Of a stretch of DNA of 64,000 nt, positions 29,595-39,976 are shown piece by piece. Both the position numbers and the translations under genes were made by a program. The notes beneath the pieces were generated by a model, which was not told the DNA's origin, ran no database searches, and was given only the letters and a program-made list of their open reading frames with translations. How positions within the stretch are numbered: the stretch's first letter is position 1; the number at the start of each line of letters is the position of its first letter. The DNA is from Trichomonas vaginalis G3 (lineage: Eukaryota > Parabasalia > Trichomonadida > Trichomonadidae), in contig NC_067204.1 in NCBI RefSeq assembly GCF_026262505.1, positions 18,640,165-18,704,164 on the forward strand, written 5' to 3'.

Positions 29595-30023
29595 TTAATC
29601 AAGCGAAGCTCTGATTTCGTTATAATCATTTCTGAGTTTTTCTTTGATACGTCTCACAGTATCAAGTAAATCGTCCTTATTTTCAATAGTGACATCCTCA
29701 AAGAATTTTGAGTGTTTGCTCATAAATGGAAGCAAGAACTTCTTGAAAATGTAAATTGAACCGTTGCATACTGGAAGTTGGAGCCAGATATAAAAACCTA
29801 CTCTTACCAGCATGAAAAATGGAACAAATGCAATGAATGGTATTATATATATCTCAATGAATGAGCATATGGCCATTACGGTCCAATATATAAGCCATGT
29901 TGTATCGTCGGCGCCGTCTGGAGTTTTGATAGCTTTAAAGGAGGCATAAGCAGGATATGCAACCTTTACAAGTACTATTGTTAAATGAGAGAAATATTCA
30001 AATGCTAAACGTAGGTACTCCAT
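29595..30023 (-). CDS. TB2/DP1/HVA22 (REEP/Yop1) family protein
   Basis: The 142-residue protein has the family signature: VAYPAYASFKAIKTP, then WLIYWTVMAICSFIEIY, two hydrophobic hairpins (about 20-95), LQLPVCNGSIYIFKKFLLPF and a short acidic/basic tail. These proteins shape ER tubules. ATG at 30023 (MEYLRLAFEY) was chosen because a TCACTT initiator-like sequence lies seven bases upstream; no ATG occurs further upstream in frame. Polinton C begins about 170 bp upstream of the start and may affect its promoter. Confidence 0.9.
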   Translation of the reverse strand: MEYLRLAFEYFSHLTIVLVKVAYPAYASFKAIKTPDGADDTTWLIYWTVMAICSFIEIYIIPFIAFVPFFMLVRVGFYIWLQLPVCNGSIYIFKKFLLPFMSKHSKFFEDVTIENKDDLLDTVRRIKEKLRNDYNEIRASLD

Positions 30024-30204
30024 ACGAAGTGAATAAACTAATTTTGAAAGAGTATTCAATTATCGGCATTTATTCGACATAAAATAGTTTAATAACACAA
30101 ATTTCATATCTTAGTTTGCAGGTTTAAAATAGTAGACGAGTAATCGATTCAATTAATCCTAATTCGATATCAATTGAAAATTGAATGGAATCTTAGTTAG
30201 TATA

Positions 30205-30251
30205 CATATCTTCAGTACGGTGGCACTGCGCGCCATCTTACCGAAGATATG
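30205..30251. repeat. terminal hairpin, left end
   Basis: A 47-nt hairpin; read on the minus strand the arms are CATATCTTCGGTA and TACTGAAGATATG (13 bp with one G-T pair) around a loop containing GGCGCGCAGTGCC. Confidence 0.8.
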
Positions 30252-30439
30252 TCAATCTGACACTTTACAAAACCACTAACGTATATTTTACATCACAGAT
30301 GCAATATTTCTAATAACCTTAAACTATTTCTGCCACGTAAAGTATTTATCACATAAACCACCTCATCTCACCTCTCTGTACGTTATATATTGTGTGCAGG
30401 TCATTGCCCATGGCAACTCCCCGCGACACAATGCACGTG

Positions 30440-30512
30440 CATGAAAAAATAAACGTTCTCACTAACGTTCTCACTAACGTACACACTAACGTTCACACTA
30501 ACGTTCTCACTT
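30440..30512 (+). repeat. 12-bp tandem repeat
   Basis: About six units of the AACGTTCTCACT type (variants with ACACACT, TCACACT) lie between the hairpin and the terminal small gene. Confidence 0.8.
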
Positions 30513-30833
30513 ACAAAAGTATTGCAACTCCTCCCATTGCTGTGCTTCACATAATAGTTCATATTCTTCAGTATCACTACTGTCGCTCCAATCGTCTGAG
30601 TCAAAGTCGCTGTCATAATTAATGTTTATAAGTTTTGACAAATGTAATGAAACACGTTTACCGTTTGTATCTATTGCTTGTATAAACTTTCCATTATGTT
30701 TACTATCATAAATGCTTAAACTAACTTTACCCTTTCTCCCTCGTATCTGATAGAATGTATTCTCACGCGGAACGAAGAACAAGTTCTTGAACTCATGACC
30801 GTTGTAGTTTGTTATCTCAATAGTTTTCGTCAT
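30507..30833 (-). CDS. small acidic-tailed protein encoded in the terminal repeat (left)
   Basis: A 108-residue protein (MTKTIEITNYNGHEFKNLFF) with a beta-rich basic middle (QIRGRKGKVSLSIYD, NGKFIQAIDTNGKRVSL) and an Asp/Ser/Glu-rich stretch before the conserved end EAQQWEELQYFCK. A homologue sits at the other end of the element (53569-53889) with the middle and acidic part diverged. Position in both terminal repeats is notable. Function unknown. Confidence 0.7.
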   Translation of the reverse strand: MTKTIEITNYNGHEFKNLFFVPRENTFYQIRGRKGKVSLSIYDSKHNGKFIQAIDTNGKRVSLHLSKLININYDSDFDSDDWSDSSDTEEYELLCEAQQWEELQYFCK

Positions 30834-30909
30834 TACATCCAAATAAAAATTTTCAGTAAAAATAAAACTAACGTTAAAAATTTCTCATAACATAAACGTT
30901 CTCATTGCT

Positions 30910-31146
30910 TTATAACTCTCTTCCTTTCTCCAACTCTTCTAACTTCTTCTTAAGTTTAGCAATGTTGTCCTCATGAAGTTTAATCTTCCTTAATATACCT
31001 TCTCTATCTAATGGTTGTTTTATCTTTCTAAACTGAACTCTACCATCCTTCATAGCATGAATGTAAAAACCTTCTGGAATAGTTCCTGATTTAATGTATT
31101 CTACCAAAAACTTTTGTTTCATTGCTTCAGTGACTTTATTTGTCAT
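30910..31146 (-). CDS. small coiled-coil Polinton protein
   Basis: The 78-residue product has the FYIHAMKDGRVQFRKIKQPL pattern shared with proteins at 203-787, 33286-33720 and 62823-63251, followed by a Lys/Glu coiled coil (HEDNIAKLKKKLEELEKG). ATG at 31146 (MTNKVTEAMKQ) follows an A/T box. Function unknown. Confidence 0.6.
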   Translation of the reverse strand: MTNKVTEAMKQKFLVEYIKSGTIPEGFYIHAMKDGRVQFRKIKQPLDREGILRKIKLHEDNIAKLKKKLEELEKGREL

Positions 31147-31194
31147 TTCAATCAAATAAAAATTTTAATATTAAATAAAAATAACGTTATTTTT

Positions 31195-31653
31195 TCAGTA
31201 AGGAAACGCAGGAGTTTTACGATTTATTTGTGGTGTAGGTTCTGGTTTAAATGTTGGAGTCGGTTTAGGAGTTGACTTTTGAACAGGAGTTTGTACTTCC
31301 ATAGGTTCAGGAGTCATTGAAGGTGTTGTTTGTGAAGGCGTTGGTTTTGATGTTGGTGTCGGAGTTTGTTTAACTTCAGCTACTTCAGTATTATTTACAA
31401 CATTTGCTTTATTTCTTTTCAACATCATTACTGCTCCTGCTGTAGCTAGCAAACCTAGTGGGAGACCATATCTTATATAAGGACTTGACCAAATGCTATT
31501 TTTGACAGGAGCTGGTGGAACACCTAACCTTGGTGAAACTGCTCTTTGCCATTGTGCAGCTCGTAAGAAATATTCAATAGGTGCTCCATAATCGTTTGGT
31601 AAAGTTTGTTTCATAGATGGTGAAGGTTCACGAGAGCTTGATGAAGAACTCAT
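31195..31653 (-). CDS. single-pass membrane protein with Pro/Thr-rich tail
   Basis: A 152-residue protein with a Ser-rich start, one hydrophobic segment (YGLPLGLLATAGAVMML, about 58-75) followed by KRNK, and a long TPTPTSKPTPSQ-type Pro/Thr tail. Such a layout suits a membrane-anchored virion or cell-exit protein, but no family is recognised. It sits just downstream of the major capsid gene on the same strand. Confidence 0.6.
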   Translation of the reverse strand: MSSSSSSREPSPSMKQTLPNDYGAPIEYFLRAAQWQRAVSPRLGVPPAPVKNSIWSSPYIRYGLPLGLLATAGAVMMLKRNKANVVNNTEVAEVKQTPTPTSKPTPSQTTPSMTPEPMEVQTPVQKSTPKPTPTFKPEPTPQINRKTPAFPY

Positions 31654-31683
31654 TTATAAGCTTTAAAAATAAACGTTCATCCT

Positions 31684-33258
31684 TTATTCCTCACTGTCGT
31701 CAGTTGCTAAGTTATAGTCGTCAAGTCTTATTATTGGTATGCCTGACTGTCTTACTTGTATTGCAAAGCAACAATCCCTCATAAATCCAATAAGTGGCTT
31801 TGGTACGTTTTCAGTTGCTAGTTCAATAGGTCCTTTAACAGACAATTTGTATGTTATTGGAGCAGTAGATGTTTGACCTTGCTGGAAGCAAAAGTCCACT
31901 TCAGTTGGAAAACCACATAAGAAATGTGTGTTGTCATAGCTATCCCATTTATGTTCCACACTACCATCATCCACCAATGACCTCATAACATCTTCATTAA
32001 ATCCAATCATATCATTGTTTGTATTGCAAGCGTTCGCAACCATTTCATAAAATACAGGTCCATATGATTTTTCAGGTTCTGCAGGCATATTTCCATAAGC
32101 TCCCATGGAAAGCTGAAGATATTTAAACTTAGGGTTCTCAAAATTAACATAATAGTTGTCTTTCTTTCTAAATAGTGCCCAAATACTTTTAACATTAATA
32201 GGCGTATAAGCTGCTGTAAATGTTGCACTTGAACTATCTGTATTCTTTGAGAATGAACCGTCCATAGGAATCCAATCCATAACTTTAACAGGAAAACATA
32301 AAGCCTCGTTTGTATAATGTTCTACAAGTTCTGTATAAATGTTAGGGTCTAAAGAGAATGACTTTGGATGAATGAAACATTCATTAAAATCCATCTTTGT
32401 TCGAAATAGTTGCTGGGTTACAGTTGTAATAGTAACTGTTCCACTAGCTTCTATTGCCTTCGTTATCATAGTGAATGGTTCATTCCATGGAACAAATTTA
32501 TTTGTCGGTGGATTTGAATCTGAAGCAAATGCAACTTTAAGAGTTGGATTGAAAGCAATGATATCATTTACAGATATAAGAGTGCATTGTAAGGCGTCGC
32601 TACTGAACTTTACTTTAAGCTGAATGTTTCCTGCAAAAGCTGGAATAAATCGAATAGCTTCTAATGGAAGGAATCTTCTAACAGGAATTCTTAAACGAAG
32701 CTTAAAATCAAATGATTTTCCTGCTGTAATTGGACCACTAACAATTTGTCCTGTTCTGCATGTTCCCGAATGACTCCATACATCTTCATGTCGAGTCTTT
32801 GAGAAAACATCTACTTTCTTTATTTGTTCGGTAGTTTGTGAGTTTGAAGTTATATATGCTTCTTCTCTTGCGTTGTCTTGAGAATATACGATACGACCAT
32901 TTGCAAGGATTTGATATCCAGCAACTGCATAGAAAGCGTCATCGAAACCAATCCAAAATCCTGGTGGGTTTGTTTTATTGGAACCTGAACCAATTTCTTT
33001 ATCTGCAATAAATTGACCTTCCATTTTATACGTAATGAATGTATTGTAAAGGTCCAACATATTTTCACCAGGAGGTGAGAGATTGAATGTTACCCATGTG
33101 TTATCTTTAGCAGTTCCAGGTTGTGATGGAATCTTTGCGTCAGAATATTTTCTATTAGTGTCACCAATTTGAACTGCATTGTCTATGATATCGAAATATG
33201 AGCGAATCTGATGAATATGCTCTGCTGGAGTAAATTCGTTTAGCTGTTCGTTCTGCAT
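31684..33258 (-). CDS. major capsid protein (double jelly-roll type)
   Basis: This 524-residue protein is the longest virion-type product and is conserved in Polinton D (63279-64000, partial). It contains beta-rich segments typical of the family, such as WVTFNLSPPGENMLDLYNTF, GKSFDFKLRLRIPVRRFLPL, FIPAFAGNIQLKVKF and MDWIPMDGSFS. Length and position next to the penton-like gene fit Polinton double jelly-roll capsid proteins, which build icosahedral shells. ATG at 33258 follows the box TATTTTTATCCGAA by ten bases. The gene looks whole. Confidence 0.75.
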   Translation of the reverse strand: MQNEQLNEFTPAEHIHQIRSYFDIIDNAVQIGDTNRKYSDAKIPSQPGTAKDNTWVTFNLSPPGENMLDLYNTFITYKMEGQFIADKEIGSGSNKTNPPGFWIGFDDAFYAVAGYQILANGRIVYSQDNAREEAYITSNSQTTEQIKKVDVFSKTRHEDVWSHSGTCRTGQIVSGPITAGKSFDFKLRLRIPVRRFLPLEAIRFIPAFAGNIQLKVKFSSDALQCTLISVNDIIAFNPTLKVAFASDSNPPTNKFVPWNEPFTMITKAIEASGTVTITTVTQQLFRTKMDFNECFIHPKSFSLDPNIYTELVEHYTNEALCFPVKVMDWIPMDGSFSKNTDSSSATFTAAYTPINVKSIWALFRKKDNYYVNFENPKFKYLQLSMGAYGNMPAEPEKSYGPVFYEMVANACNTNNDMIGFNEDVMRSLVDDGSVEHKWDSYDNTHFLCGFPTEVDFCFQQGQTSTAPITYKLSVKGPIELATENVPKPLIGFMRDCCFAIQVRQSGIPIIRLDDYNLATDDSEE

Positions 33259-33285
33259 GTCTTTCCTTCGGATAAAAATATCTAT

Positions 33286-33720
33286 TTACTTCATTATTCT
33301 CACTCTTCTTCTTGGCATTCGTGGTGGAAGTTGTTTCTTGACATTTTCAATGAACTGTACATTCTCTTTTGTCTCAACTTCTTTCACTGGTGGGTCAGGG
33401 TTCTTTGACTCGGTTTGCTTTTCAATAAAATTCACGAACTTTGCAATAAGCTCTTGGTTCGTTATTGAAAGTACATCTGGCTTCTTTTCTTCTGGTTCTA
33501 TTGACTTTTCAGTTTGAACAGAAGGTTTTATATGGGCTTCGTGGACTTCACCCTTGCCATACACCTTAATGTTGTCGCTTTCTGCATTCGCTAATGGAAC
33601 CTTTCTTTTTCTTACATATATTTTACCATCTTTACTCTGACTTACGTAATAGAAAGGATGTTGTATTCCTCTGGCGTCATTTAATATAATAGACTCTCGT
33701 TCTGATTTTGACAAGCTCAT
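33286..33720 (-). CDS. basic-ended Polinton protein next to capsid
   Basis: The 144-residue protein has an N-terminal SERESIILNDARGIQ helix, the YYVSQSKDGKIYVRKRKVPL pattern, a Glu/Pro/Lys-rich linker and an Arg-rich end (PPRMPRRRVRIMK). A homologue in Polinton D (62823-63251) differs mainly in the linker, where a GGGC palindrome occurs. The basic tail suggests contact with DNA or capsid. Confidence 0.65.
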   Translation of the reverse strand: MSLSKSERESIILNDARGIQHPFYYVSQSKDGKIYVRKRKVPLANAESDNIKVYGKGEVHEAHIKPSVQTEKSIEPEEKKPDVLSITNQELIAKFVNFIEKQTESKNPDPPVKEVETKENVQFIENVKKQLPPRMPRRRVRIMK

Positions 33721-33768
33721 TTTACATCGGTTAAAGTTTTAATTTTGTTTTTTTTTATCTACAGTCAA

Positions 33769-34028
33769 ATGACTCAGACAAGCCCTACGGACAAGACCCA
33801 AGGGGTCATAGATGTTGAAGCATTGAAGAAAGAAATTCGTGAGCAAATTTTATCCGAACTGAAGGAACAAAAACAAGAACAAAAGCCAGAGAGACCAAGA
33901 GAAAACTTAGTGAAAAACAACTTGTTGCATTAGCTGCTGGAAGACAAAAGAACCCACGTTTGCTGGCGAAGAAAGCTAGAGAAGAAGCTGAAGCAAAAGC
34001 TAAAGAAGCTGAAGCAAAGAAAGAGTAA
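33769..34028 (+). pseudogene. Lys/Ala/Glu-rich small protein gene, broken
   Basis: The start MTQTSPTDKTQGVIDVEALK is shared with 62487-62777 of Polinton D. The remainder is a highly charged helix-forming region. The gene looks broken (about one break). Function unknown. Confidence 0.5.
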
Positions 34029-34052
34029 ATGGGTTATTTTTATCCGAATTAA

Positions 34053-34910
34053 ATGTATAGACAAATACCTTTATCTGTTGCGTTCAGTAGTGAAAACCCT
34101 GACGTCAAAATAAAGGGGAACAGAGTAACGTTTAAGTTTCCAATAGACTGGATTGTGAACATAAATGAAGAGAAGTACATTGGCATAACAAATATGTATA
34201 TAACACGTGCTTTCAGAAAGGTTGACTTTATACTTCAAGTCGAGATAGAAAATGACGAACAGTCTTTTAGTGCCCAAAACATTCACATATACAAATACTT
34301 TAAAGACGATACAACATTGCAACAATGTATGATTTCATTTAATGAGATGTTCGAGAAAAAGTTCAACATTGAAGTACAAACTTTACAGCCTTTACGTGAG
34401 TTTCTTGCACAACTGAAAGAAGAAGGTAGTCAGCCACAACTTATAGACTTTCATTATGAATTTAATGAAAATGAAGATGGAACACATGACTGTCAATTCA
34501 TTGTATTCTCACCATTCAATGAAGTCGCTAAAGAGAAAGAAAATCCATTACGTATAAGATTTCAAATCTCTGAACCAAGTGATGATTTCAAGAATGTTTT
34601 CAATTATGATGCAATGCTTCCGAGGAAAAATGAATTTTCAAAGATTGTAACACCTGGCATTTGGGATAGAAAGCAAGCTATATTATATTCAAACCTAAGT
34701 AAGGGAGTTGAAAATGAGTTCATTGGTCATACAAGAAATTCACCACTTCCTAACCCTAAATACTATAAATTAACTGGCTTCAATCGTGAGTTTTGGATAG
34801 ACATGTTCTCCACTCATGACCATAACTGCCCAGTGTTCTTACCTCCAGACCATAAGGACTGTCTCTACATTGAAGCACAACTCTTAAACTCTACCATCGC
34901 AGTATTGTAA
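34053..34910 (+). CDS. penton-like minor capsid protein
   Basis: The 285-residue protein (MYRQIPLSVAFSSENPDVKI) is beta-rich, has a KFPIDWIVNINEEKYIGITN segment like RFDYPLRW in the gene at 3748, and ends with a CLYIEAQLLNSTIAVL strand. It is encoded back to back with capsid-side genes and conserved in Polinton D. ATG at 34053 follows TTTTTATCCGAATTAA. A single jelly-roll penton role is inferred from neighbours and layout. Confidence 0.5.
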   Translation: MYRQIPLSVAFSSENPDVKIKGNRVTFKFPIDWIVNINEEKYIGITNMYITRAFRKVDFILQVEIENDEQSFSAQNIHIYKYFKDDTTLQQCMISFNEMFEKKFNIEVQTLQPLREFLAQLKEEGSQPQLIDFHYEFNENEDGTHDCQFIVFSPFNEVAKEKENPLRIRFQISEPSDDFKNVFNYDAMLPRKNEFSKIVTPGIWDRKQAILYSNLSKGVENEFIGHTRNSPLPNPKYYKLTGFNREFWIDMFSTHDHNCPVFLPPDHKDCLYIEAQLLNSTIAVL

Positions 34911-34929
34911 AATCTACGCTAGCTTTATT

Positions 34930-35055
34930 TTTATCACGAATGACCTCATTGCTGACAAAAATAAATGACCTCATTCATGACCTCATTGCTGACCGCATTG
35001 CTGACCTCATTCATGACCTCATTCATGACCTCATTGCTGACAAAAATAAATGACC
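34930..35055 (+). repeat. 12-bp tandem repeat between penton-like gene and PolB
   Basis: About eight units of TGACCTCATT(G/C)(C/A) alternate with TGACAAAAATAAA. The matching place in Polinton D (61553-61600) has only about two units. Confidence 0.85.
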
Positions 35056-38000
35056 TCAGAACTTCAACTTACGAATAAAGCTTGTTTTAGTCGTTATTGA
35101 GAAGTTAAACTTCTCTTCAAAGCAAGGTTGACATGACTTACATAAGTCAAATCCAATCTCTTGACCGTCATAAAGTGCTTATATATAACTTCATAACACT
35201 GAACTCAGAGTCTTTGTCAAATTTTCCTTGCGGAACCATTATACCTTTATCTTCATCATAGAAACACTGAACAGAGTCAGAAAACATTTCATTAGCGGTT
35301 AAAGCAATAACATCTTGCTTCACGCCTTTCATTCTGCAGTGAAATGCAACTTCATTTAAATCATTCGTGAGTAAGTCTATGTAAGTCTTCTTTCCACAAA
35401 ATATTGACTTGTATGCTAAACTTTGTTTATCTTTTGTGATTTCTGCAAAGTCGCTATGAAATTGACCAAGGTTTTTACCAATGAGAACTCTTCCATAACG
35501 TTTCTCAAACTCTTCAGCTAAACGAGGGATATCTTCATTGTAGAGATGCATACTGTCCGTATCGCTATAAAAGATGTCCATTCCTAAGTCCTCAGCAGTA
35601 CAGAATACTTCACACATTATTCTCTTCGACATAGACAGAATGTTAACACCAGGTGGACAGAAGTTAAAGTGTCTGCAAATGCTTTTCGTTAGCTTGAAAA
35701 TAGTTTTATCTGAACCATCCAAACCTTCGAACTTCACTATATGGTTGTAGTTTCTGATTGCATATCTTATAGCATCTTTGTCATCTACTATGGTTATTTT
35801 TGACTCAATAGGAGATAGAATAGTTTTGCCATAAATACTGTTCAGAATGAGCTTTATATTTTCTTGCAAAGGATTTCCTTCTTTCTTATACTTTAACCTT
35901 AACTCAAACAACTTCTTTACTTCATCTCTTATTCTAATATCTCTGTTTCCATCGTAATAGTATCCTTGCAACACTTCACATTTGACACCTTGATATTTTA
36001 TGAGGTCTTGTAATGTTATATGGTCAACATACATTAAACAGCAAGTGTTTGAACTTCTGGGAACGTTAAGTTCTGGATTTAGTTCAGGATCACAAACTAT
36101 TAAAGGAAAGTGTCTATGTATGCCAATCTCTGTTATCTTAATGAGAACAAAGAAGCCGGACATAAACTTTTCACCAATGGGTTCCTTTTGGTCGTCATCG
36201 AATAAATGTCTCATGAGATACTCTGTGCTTAACATCTCATCCTTCATAACCTTTGGAATACCTTCTAAAGTATAGAGTCTTGCTATAGCGGATGGATATA
36301 ATGAAACAGCGTCGAAGTCAGCAATGAGTTTCTTTTCGCTCTTTTGTTTCATGTTATCTGACAGCATACATCTTCCACCTTGAATACAGCGTGAAATAAA
36401 TTCTCTTGGTTTATTTGAGAGGTCATATAAATTTCCATTCGGGAAGTACACTCTGTTCTCAAACAATTTGTTAGCAATAGAACAAATACTAACGTAGTCA
36501 TATACGTTTAAATCAAACTCTTTCAATATATCATTGCGGAACTTAACAAAACCTTCTCTTAAAATTCTTACATCTTGTTTGCAATAGAATGTACTATACT
36601 TTTCTAAGTCGAAGTGGTTCTCATCTATTCTGCAACCTTTGATGGAATCTATGTTTTTCATGAATGTATCTGCATCCCGGATAAACTTACATGCTTCAGA
36701 AATGACACCAGTTCTGTTGTCATTTGCTAACAAAACACTGCTGTAGTAGTTATATGGAAATACTTCTTTCGGTCCTGTTTGTAAGTTAAACATAGCAGGA
36801 AATAGTTTAAGCTTCTTATTTATAACACTGTAAGAGTCTTTTATAATAATTGCCCTTCCTTTATATAAGCCAGTTATTTGCATTGTTCGTGAACCTTTAA
36901 TGATGGGAGTTCCTTTCACTTCTGTCATGTGTCTTAAGATGAAGTTTATATCATAACTGAGGTTATGGAAATATATTAAACTCTTGTCAGGAAGTCGCTC
37001 CAAAAATTCTGTTGCACAGTTCTGACCCCATATGCTTTCACTCACTGAACCATCTTCACTGTCGTAACAGATGTTAAAAGCTTTATGAAAGCCGTCTGTG
37101 CTACACTCAAAGTCAGCAAAGAAAACGTGCTCAGGAATGAACTTGCACTTATTTTATTTACTTCTTTTGACTCGGCTTTCTTCTTCAGTTGTACACAATA
37201 CTTTGGAGCATATGTCAAATCTTTAAATGGTGCAAGGTTCTGTTTATATAAGTCAGTCGTATATGTGAAAAGTTCTCCATAAGAAATAGGTTCGAAATAT
37301 TTGCACTCCCACAATGTTTTCATAACATCCCATAACGGTGTTGTTCTATCATAACGAACTACATATTTGTTCTCTCTCTTTGTATAAATCTTCATCTGTT
37401 TCTCAATGTTCATTCCACCACACTCCTTCAAGATTTCTATATAGTTGCGAATGAAATATGTTGTCATTGGTAATCTTTCGTTTAGCATGTAGTGGTCTTC
37501 AACAAGAAATAAGTCAATAGTTCGAACAGTTTCACATTCTTTTGGTATGTATCTCTTTATTTCATTATGTCTTGAGTCATTGAAGTAACCAATGGTAACA
37601 TTAAATGCTATACCTGTTGCATCAGAAATTTCTTGTACTTTACTTTGAGGAAAGTCTCTAACACGAATGACTTCTCTCATGTGGTCAATAGTCTCTCCAT
37701 CTACTCCAGCCTGAATGCAAGCATAAACGAAACAATTGTCTTCTGTCATAAGTGCTGCAGTTCTTTTGTTCAATTCATTGAAGATTTGGTAGCGCTCAAG
37801 ATTTATAGGTAATGTGCAAAGATACTTCCAGAACTGACCGCTTCTCTTCTTATAAAACTTCTTTTCACCATTATCTTTCCAAAAGCTTTCTATAAGTGCT
37901 GGGTTTCCTGTTTGCTTAAGAGCTTCCAAAATGGCTTTCTGGTCATTTGTCAGTGTGCTTTCATCTCTATATGGTCTCTTTTTTGGTTTGCCTTTCTTTA

Positions 38001-38946
38001 CATCTGACATCGTTAAGCCTTCATATTCTGTTAAATCATACATCTTTATTTCAGTAAGATTCTTTATGTTTGTCAAGAAGAAGTCATAGTGCATTTCAAC
38101 AATACCTGCAGCATTTGCTTCTATCTCTGATATAAAGTTCTCCTTCAAGAGCTGATGTAGTAATGTTCCAATATTATTGAGGTTTAACGTAGAACATTCA
38201 TACTTTCCACCAAGTTTATAACATACCATCCATCTCTGTTGTGAGTTTATTTTAATTTTCTCTAAGAGTCTCATGAAAACCTTACCGAAATGTTTGTGTA
38301 AGTAGTCTCTGTTTGGTTCATCTAAAGCTTCAATGTTAAAGTCAATGAGTCTATTGCCTGACTTCACATTTCTCTTCCTATTCTCTTCATCTTTCTTTAA
38401 CCATCTCTCACCTTCTTTTGGTTTGTCGTCAATGGAACGAATGACATCGTTAGCTTTGCGAACTTGTTCTATAGCACTTTTAAACATCTCTCTTCTCTGT
38501 TGTTTCAGTGTGTCGTCTCTTCTTCTTGTTTCACCAACGTTTGCATTTGTTATGTCAAACATTTCTCTTCTTACTTCATGAGGTACAGCTCTTCTTGTTT
38601 CACCAACGTTTGAGTTCGTAAGTTCAAACATCTCTTGACGAACGTCATGAGAAAGAGCTTTACGAGTATGACCAACGTTCGCATTTGTTATGTCAAACAT
38701 TTCTCTTCTTACTTCATGAGGTACTGAACGTCTATGATATAAGTCAATAGCAACGTCATTTAAAGGAAATGCTCTTGCATTTATGAACTCATGAATTCTA
38801 TCATAAGTTATTTCACCATTGTAGTCATTGAGGATGTCAGCGAGTGCTTTTTTGTTTGTTGTGTAATGTTTTGCTACTTCTATGTTAGCTTCTGTAAGAA
38901 GTTGTTTTATTTCCGAGTGTTCTAACTTAGACAACTTCCGATACAT
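35056..38946 (-). pseudogene. protein-primed DNA polymerase B, broken
   Basis: The region encodes the Polinton PolB: exonuclease motifs (FADFEC-type and YFHNLSYDINFILRH), DFDAVSLYPSAIA (motif A), LILNSIYGK (motif B) and FYSDTDSMHL (motif C). Before the polymerase is a helical N-terminal region with three tandem 23-residue units (38530-38735). The family replicates the element using a terminal protein as primer. The sequence is nearly identical to Polinton D but looks broken (about two breaks). Confidence 0.9.
38530..38735 (-). repeat. three 69-bp tandem units inside PolB
   Basis: The PHEVRREMFDITNANVGETR-type unit occurs three times in Polinton C at exact 69-bp spacing but only once in Polinton D (about 58022-58090). 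Confidence 0.9.
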
Positions 38947-39035
38947 CTTTAGTAGGAAATAAAAAAATTTCTTAGAAAAAATTAGATTAGATTTTTTTAA
39001 GTTATTTTTCAAAATAATTTAATATTTTTATTATA

Positions 39036-39509
39036 ATGAAACACATGCAAGATTGCAAGTTCTTTTCATACAATGCTCTCGCTACTGCCATCAAGAATGA
39101 GTTCAATAATGCTTCAAATATTAATGTTATCTTTAACAAGAAGTTTGTGAAAGAATCTAAGTTTGGTCAGTATGTCAGACCATTAGCTATCGTCATTGAC
39201 CGCAAACGTTATACTTCACAAGAGTTAGCAGTAGTTTTGAAACAAAAGAGTTTCTTCGTGAATGTCAAAGATACTCATTATACTGTCATAAAGAACTCTA
39301 ACATTGACTTCTTCAGTATTGCTTTAAATCTTTCCGAACAGAAAGAATATAAGAAGGGTGAAACATCTGTGAAATATTATCCTTCATCTCTGAAGACAAT
39401 AACGAACAAAGATGTTATACAGAAATTCTTACCAAAGGTTGAAGAAGCTTCTATTGACATTGACGAAGGAAGTGAAATGGTTGAAGAAATAGACCCTGAA
39501 GCTTTATAA
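39036..39509 (+). CDS. conserved Polinton protein next to PolB
   Basis: A 157-residue protein (CKFFSYNALATAIKNEFNNA, VIDRKRYTSQELAVVLKQKS) divergently transcribed from PolB with a 90-bp spacer, ending in an acidic tail (IDIDEGSEMVEEIDPEAL). A homologue holds the same place in Polinton D (57204-57706). The constant pairing with PolB suggests a replication role, such as terminal or DNA-binding protein; no motif proves it. Confidence 0.65.
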   Translation: MKHMQDCKFFSYNALATAIKNEFNNASNINVIFNKKFVKESKFGQYVRPLAIVIDRKRYTSQELAVVLKQKSFFVNVKDTHYTVIKNSNIDFFSIALNLSEQKEYKKGETSVKYYPSSLKTITNKDVIQKFLPKVEEASIDIDEGSEMVEEIDPEAL

Positions 39510-39520
39510 GAAAATTTATT

Positions 39521-39610
39521 TTTGAAGAACTGAAGGTGTCACTACGTCACCATGTGTCACTCGGTTAATTAACTTCTTTTAAAAATGATGACAAAGACTG
39601 ACATTTTGAC
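39521..39610 (+). repeat. GTCAC-rich repeat, copy in Polinton C
   Basis: About 90 bp with GAAGGTGTCAC.ACGTCACC ATGTGTCAC followed by GGTTAATTAACTTCT. Four more copies flank the helicase gene in Polinton D. Confidence 0.85.
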
Positions 39611-39865
39611 GAAGTGCAAATCTTCACTTCGTGTCATGATGCAAAAATAACGCTGGAAACCATAGAAACGAATCCAGATTTTGTGAAGTTCCGGATGCTC
39701 ATAATAATTTATGAGAATCTCATGGAGCGCAGCTTGCTTTATAGACAAAGACTGATATTTTGACAACACAGCAGGATTAATGCAAAAATGAATGTTATCG
39801 TTAATGTTATTGTTAATGTTATCGTTAATGCTTACAGTGTCGAACATAATTGACGTAGGATTCAT
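39569..39865 (-). CDS. uncertain small Polinton protein
   Basis: A 98-codon frame with protein-like sequence (SKYQSLSIKQAALHEILINY, PELHKIWIRFYGF). It overlaps the repeat at 39601-39650 and a 12-bp repeat (39795-39835), so part of it may be non-coding. The MNPTS start resembles a piece of 42411-42596. Confidence 0.3.
   Translation of the reverse strand: MNPTSIMFDTVSINDNINNNINDNIHFCINPAVLSKYQSLSIKQAALHEILINYYEHPELHKIWIRFYGFQRYFCIMTRSEDLHFVKMSVFVIIFKRS
39601..39650 (+). repeat. 50-bp direct repeat, left copy
   Basis: Identical to 42831-42880. Its core GACGAAGTG/CACTTCGTG forms a hairpin. The two copies bracket a 3.2-kb cassette of small genes. Confidence 0.9.
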
Positions 39866-39909
39866 GACTTCTTCGTAAATGAGTGTAAATATAGCACAAA
39901 AATATATTT

Positions 39910-39955
39910 TAGGTGAAGAGGTGAGATCTCACCCGTTTTTTCATCTCATTCTCTC
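39910..39955. repeat. AGATCT-type palindrome
   Basis: AGGTGAAGAGGTGAGATCTCACC is a relative of the GGTAGATCTACC palindromes at 41600, 42690 and 53455. Confidence 0.6.
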
Positions 39956-39976
39956 TTCGTTAATGTTGTCGTGACT

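Larger units (their letters stand above)
30195..30840 (+). repeat. Polinton C left terminal inverted repeat
   Basis: Inverted relative to about 53560-54094. The outer 60-70 bp are close; further inside, similarity is patchy but resumes over the shared small gene. Confidence 0.7.

Noticed and set aside
30440-30512. Short regular repeats that might be a CRISPR-like array
   Set aside because: Units are contiguous 12-bp tandem repeats without spacers, in a eukaryotic mobile element.
34930-35055. TGACCTCATT repeats as a possible array of transcription-factor sites
   Set aside because: Number varies between the two related Polintons and the units are simple tandem repeats, so slippage explains them.
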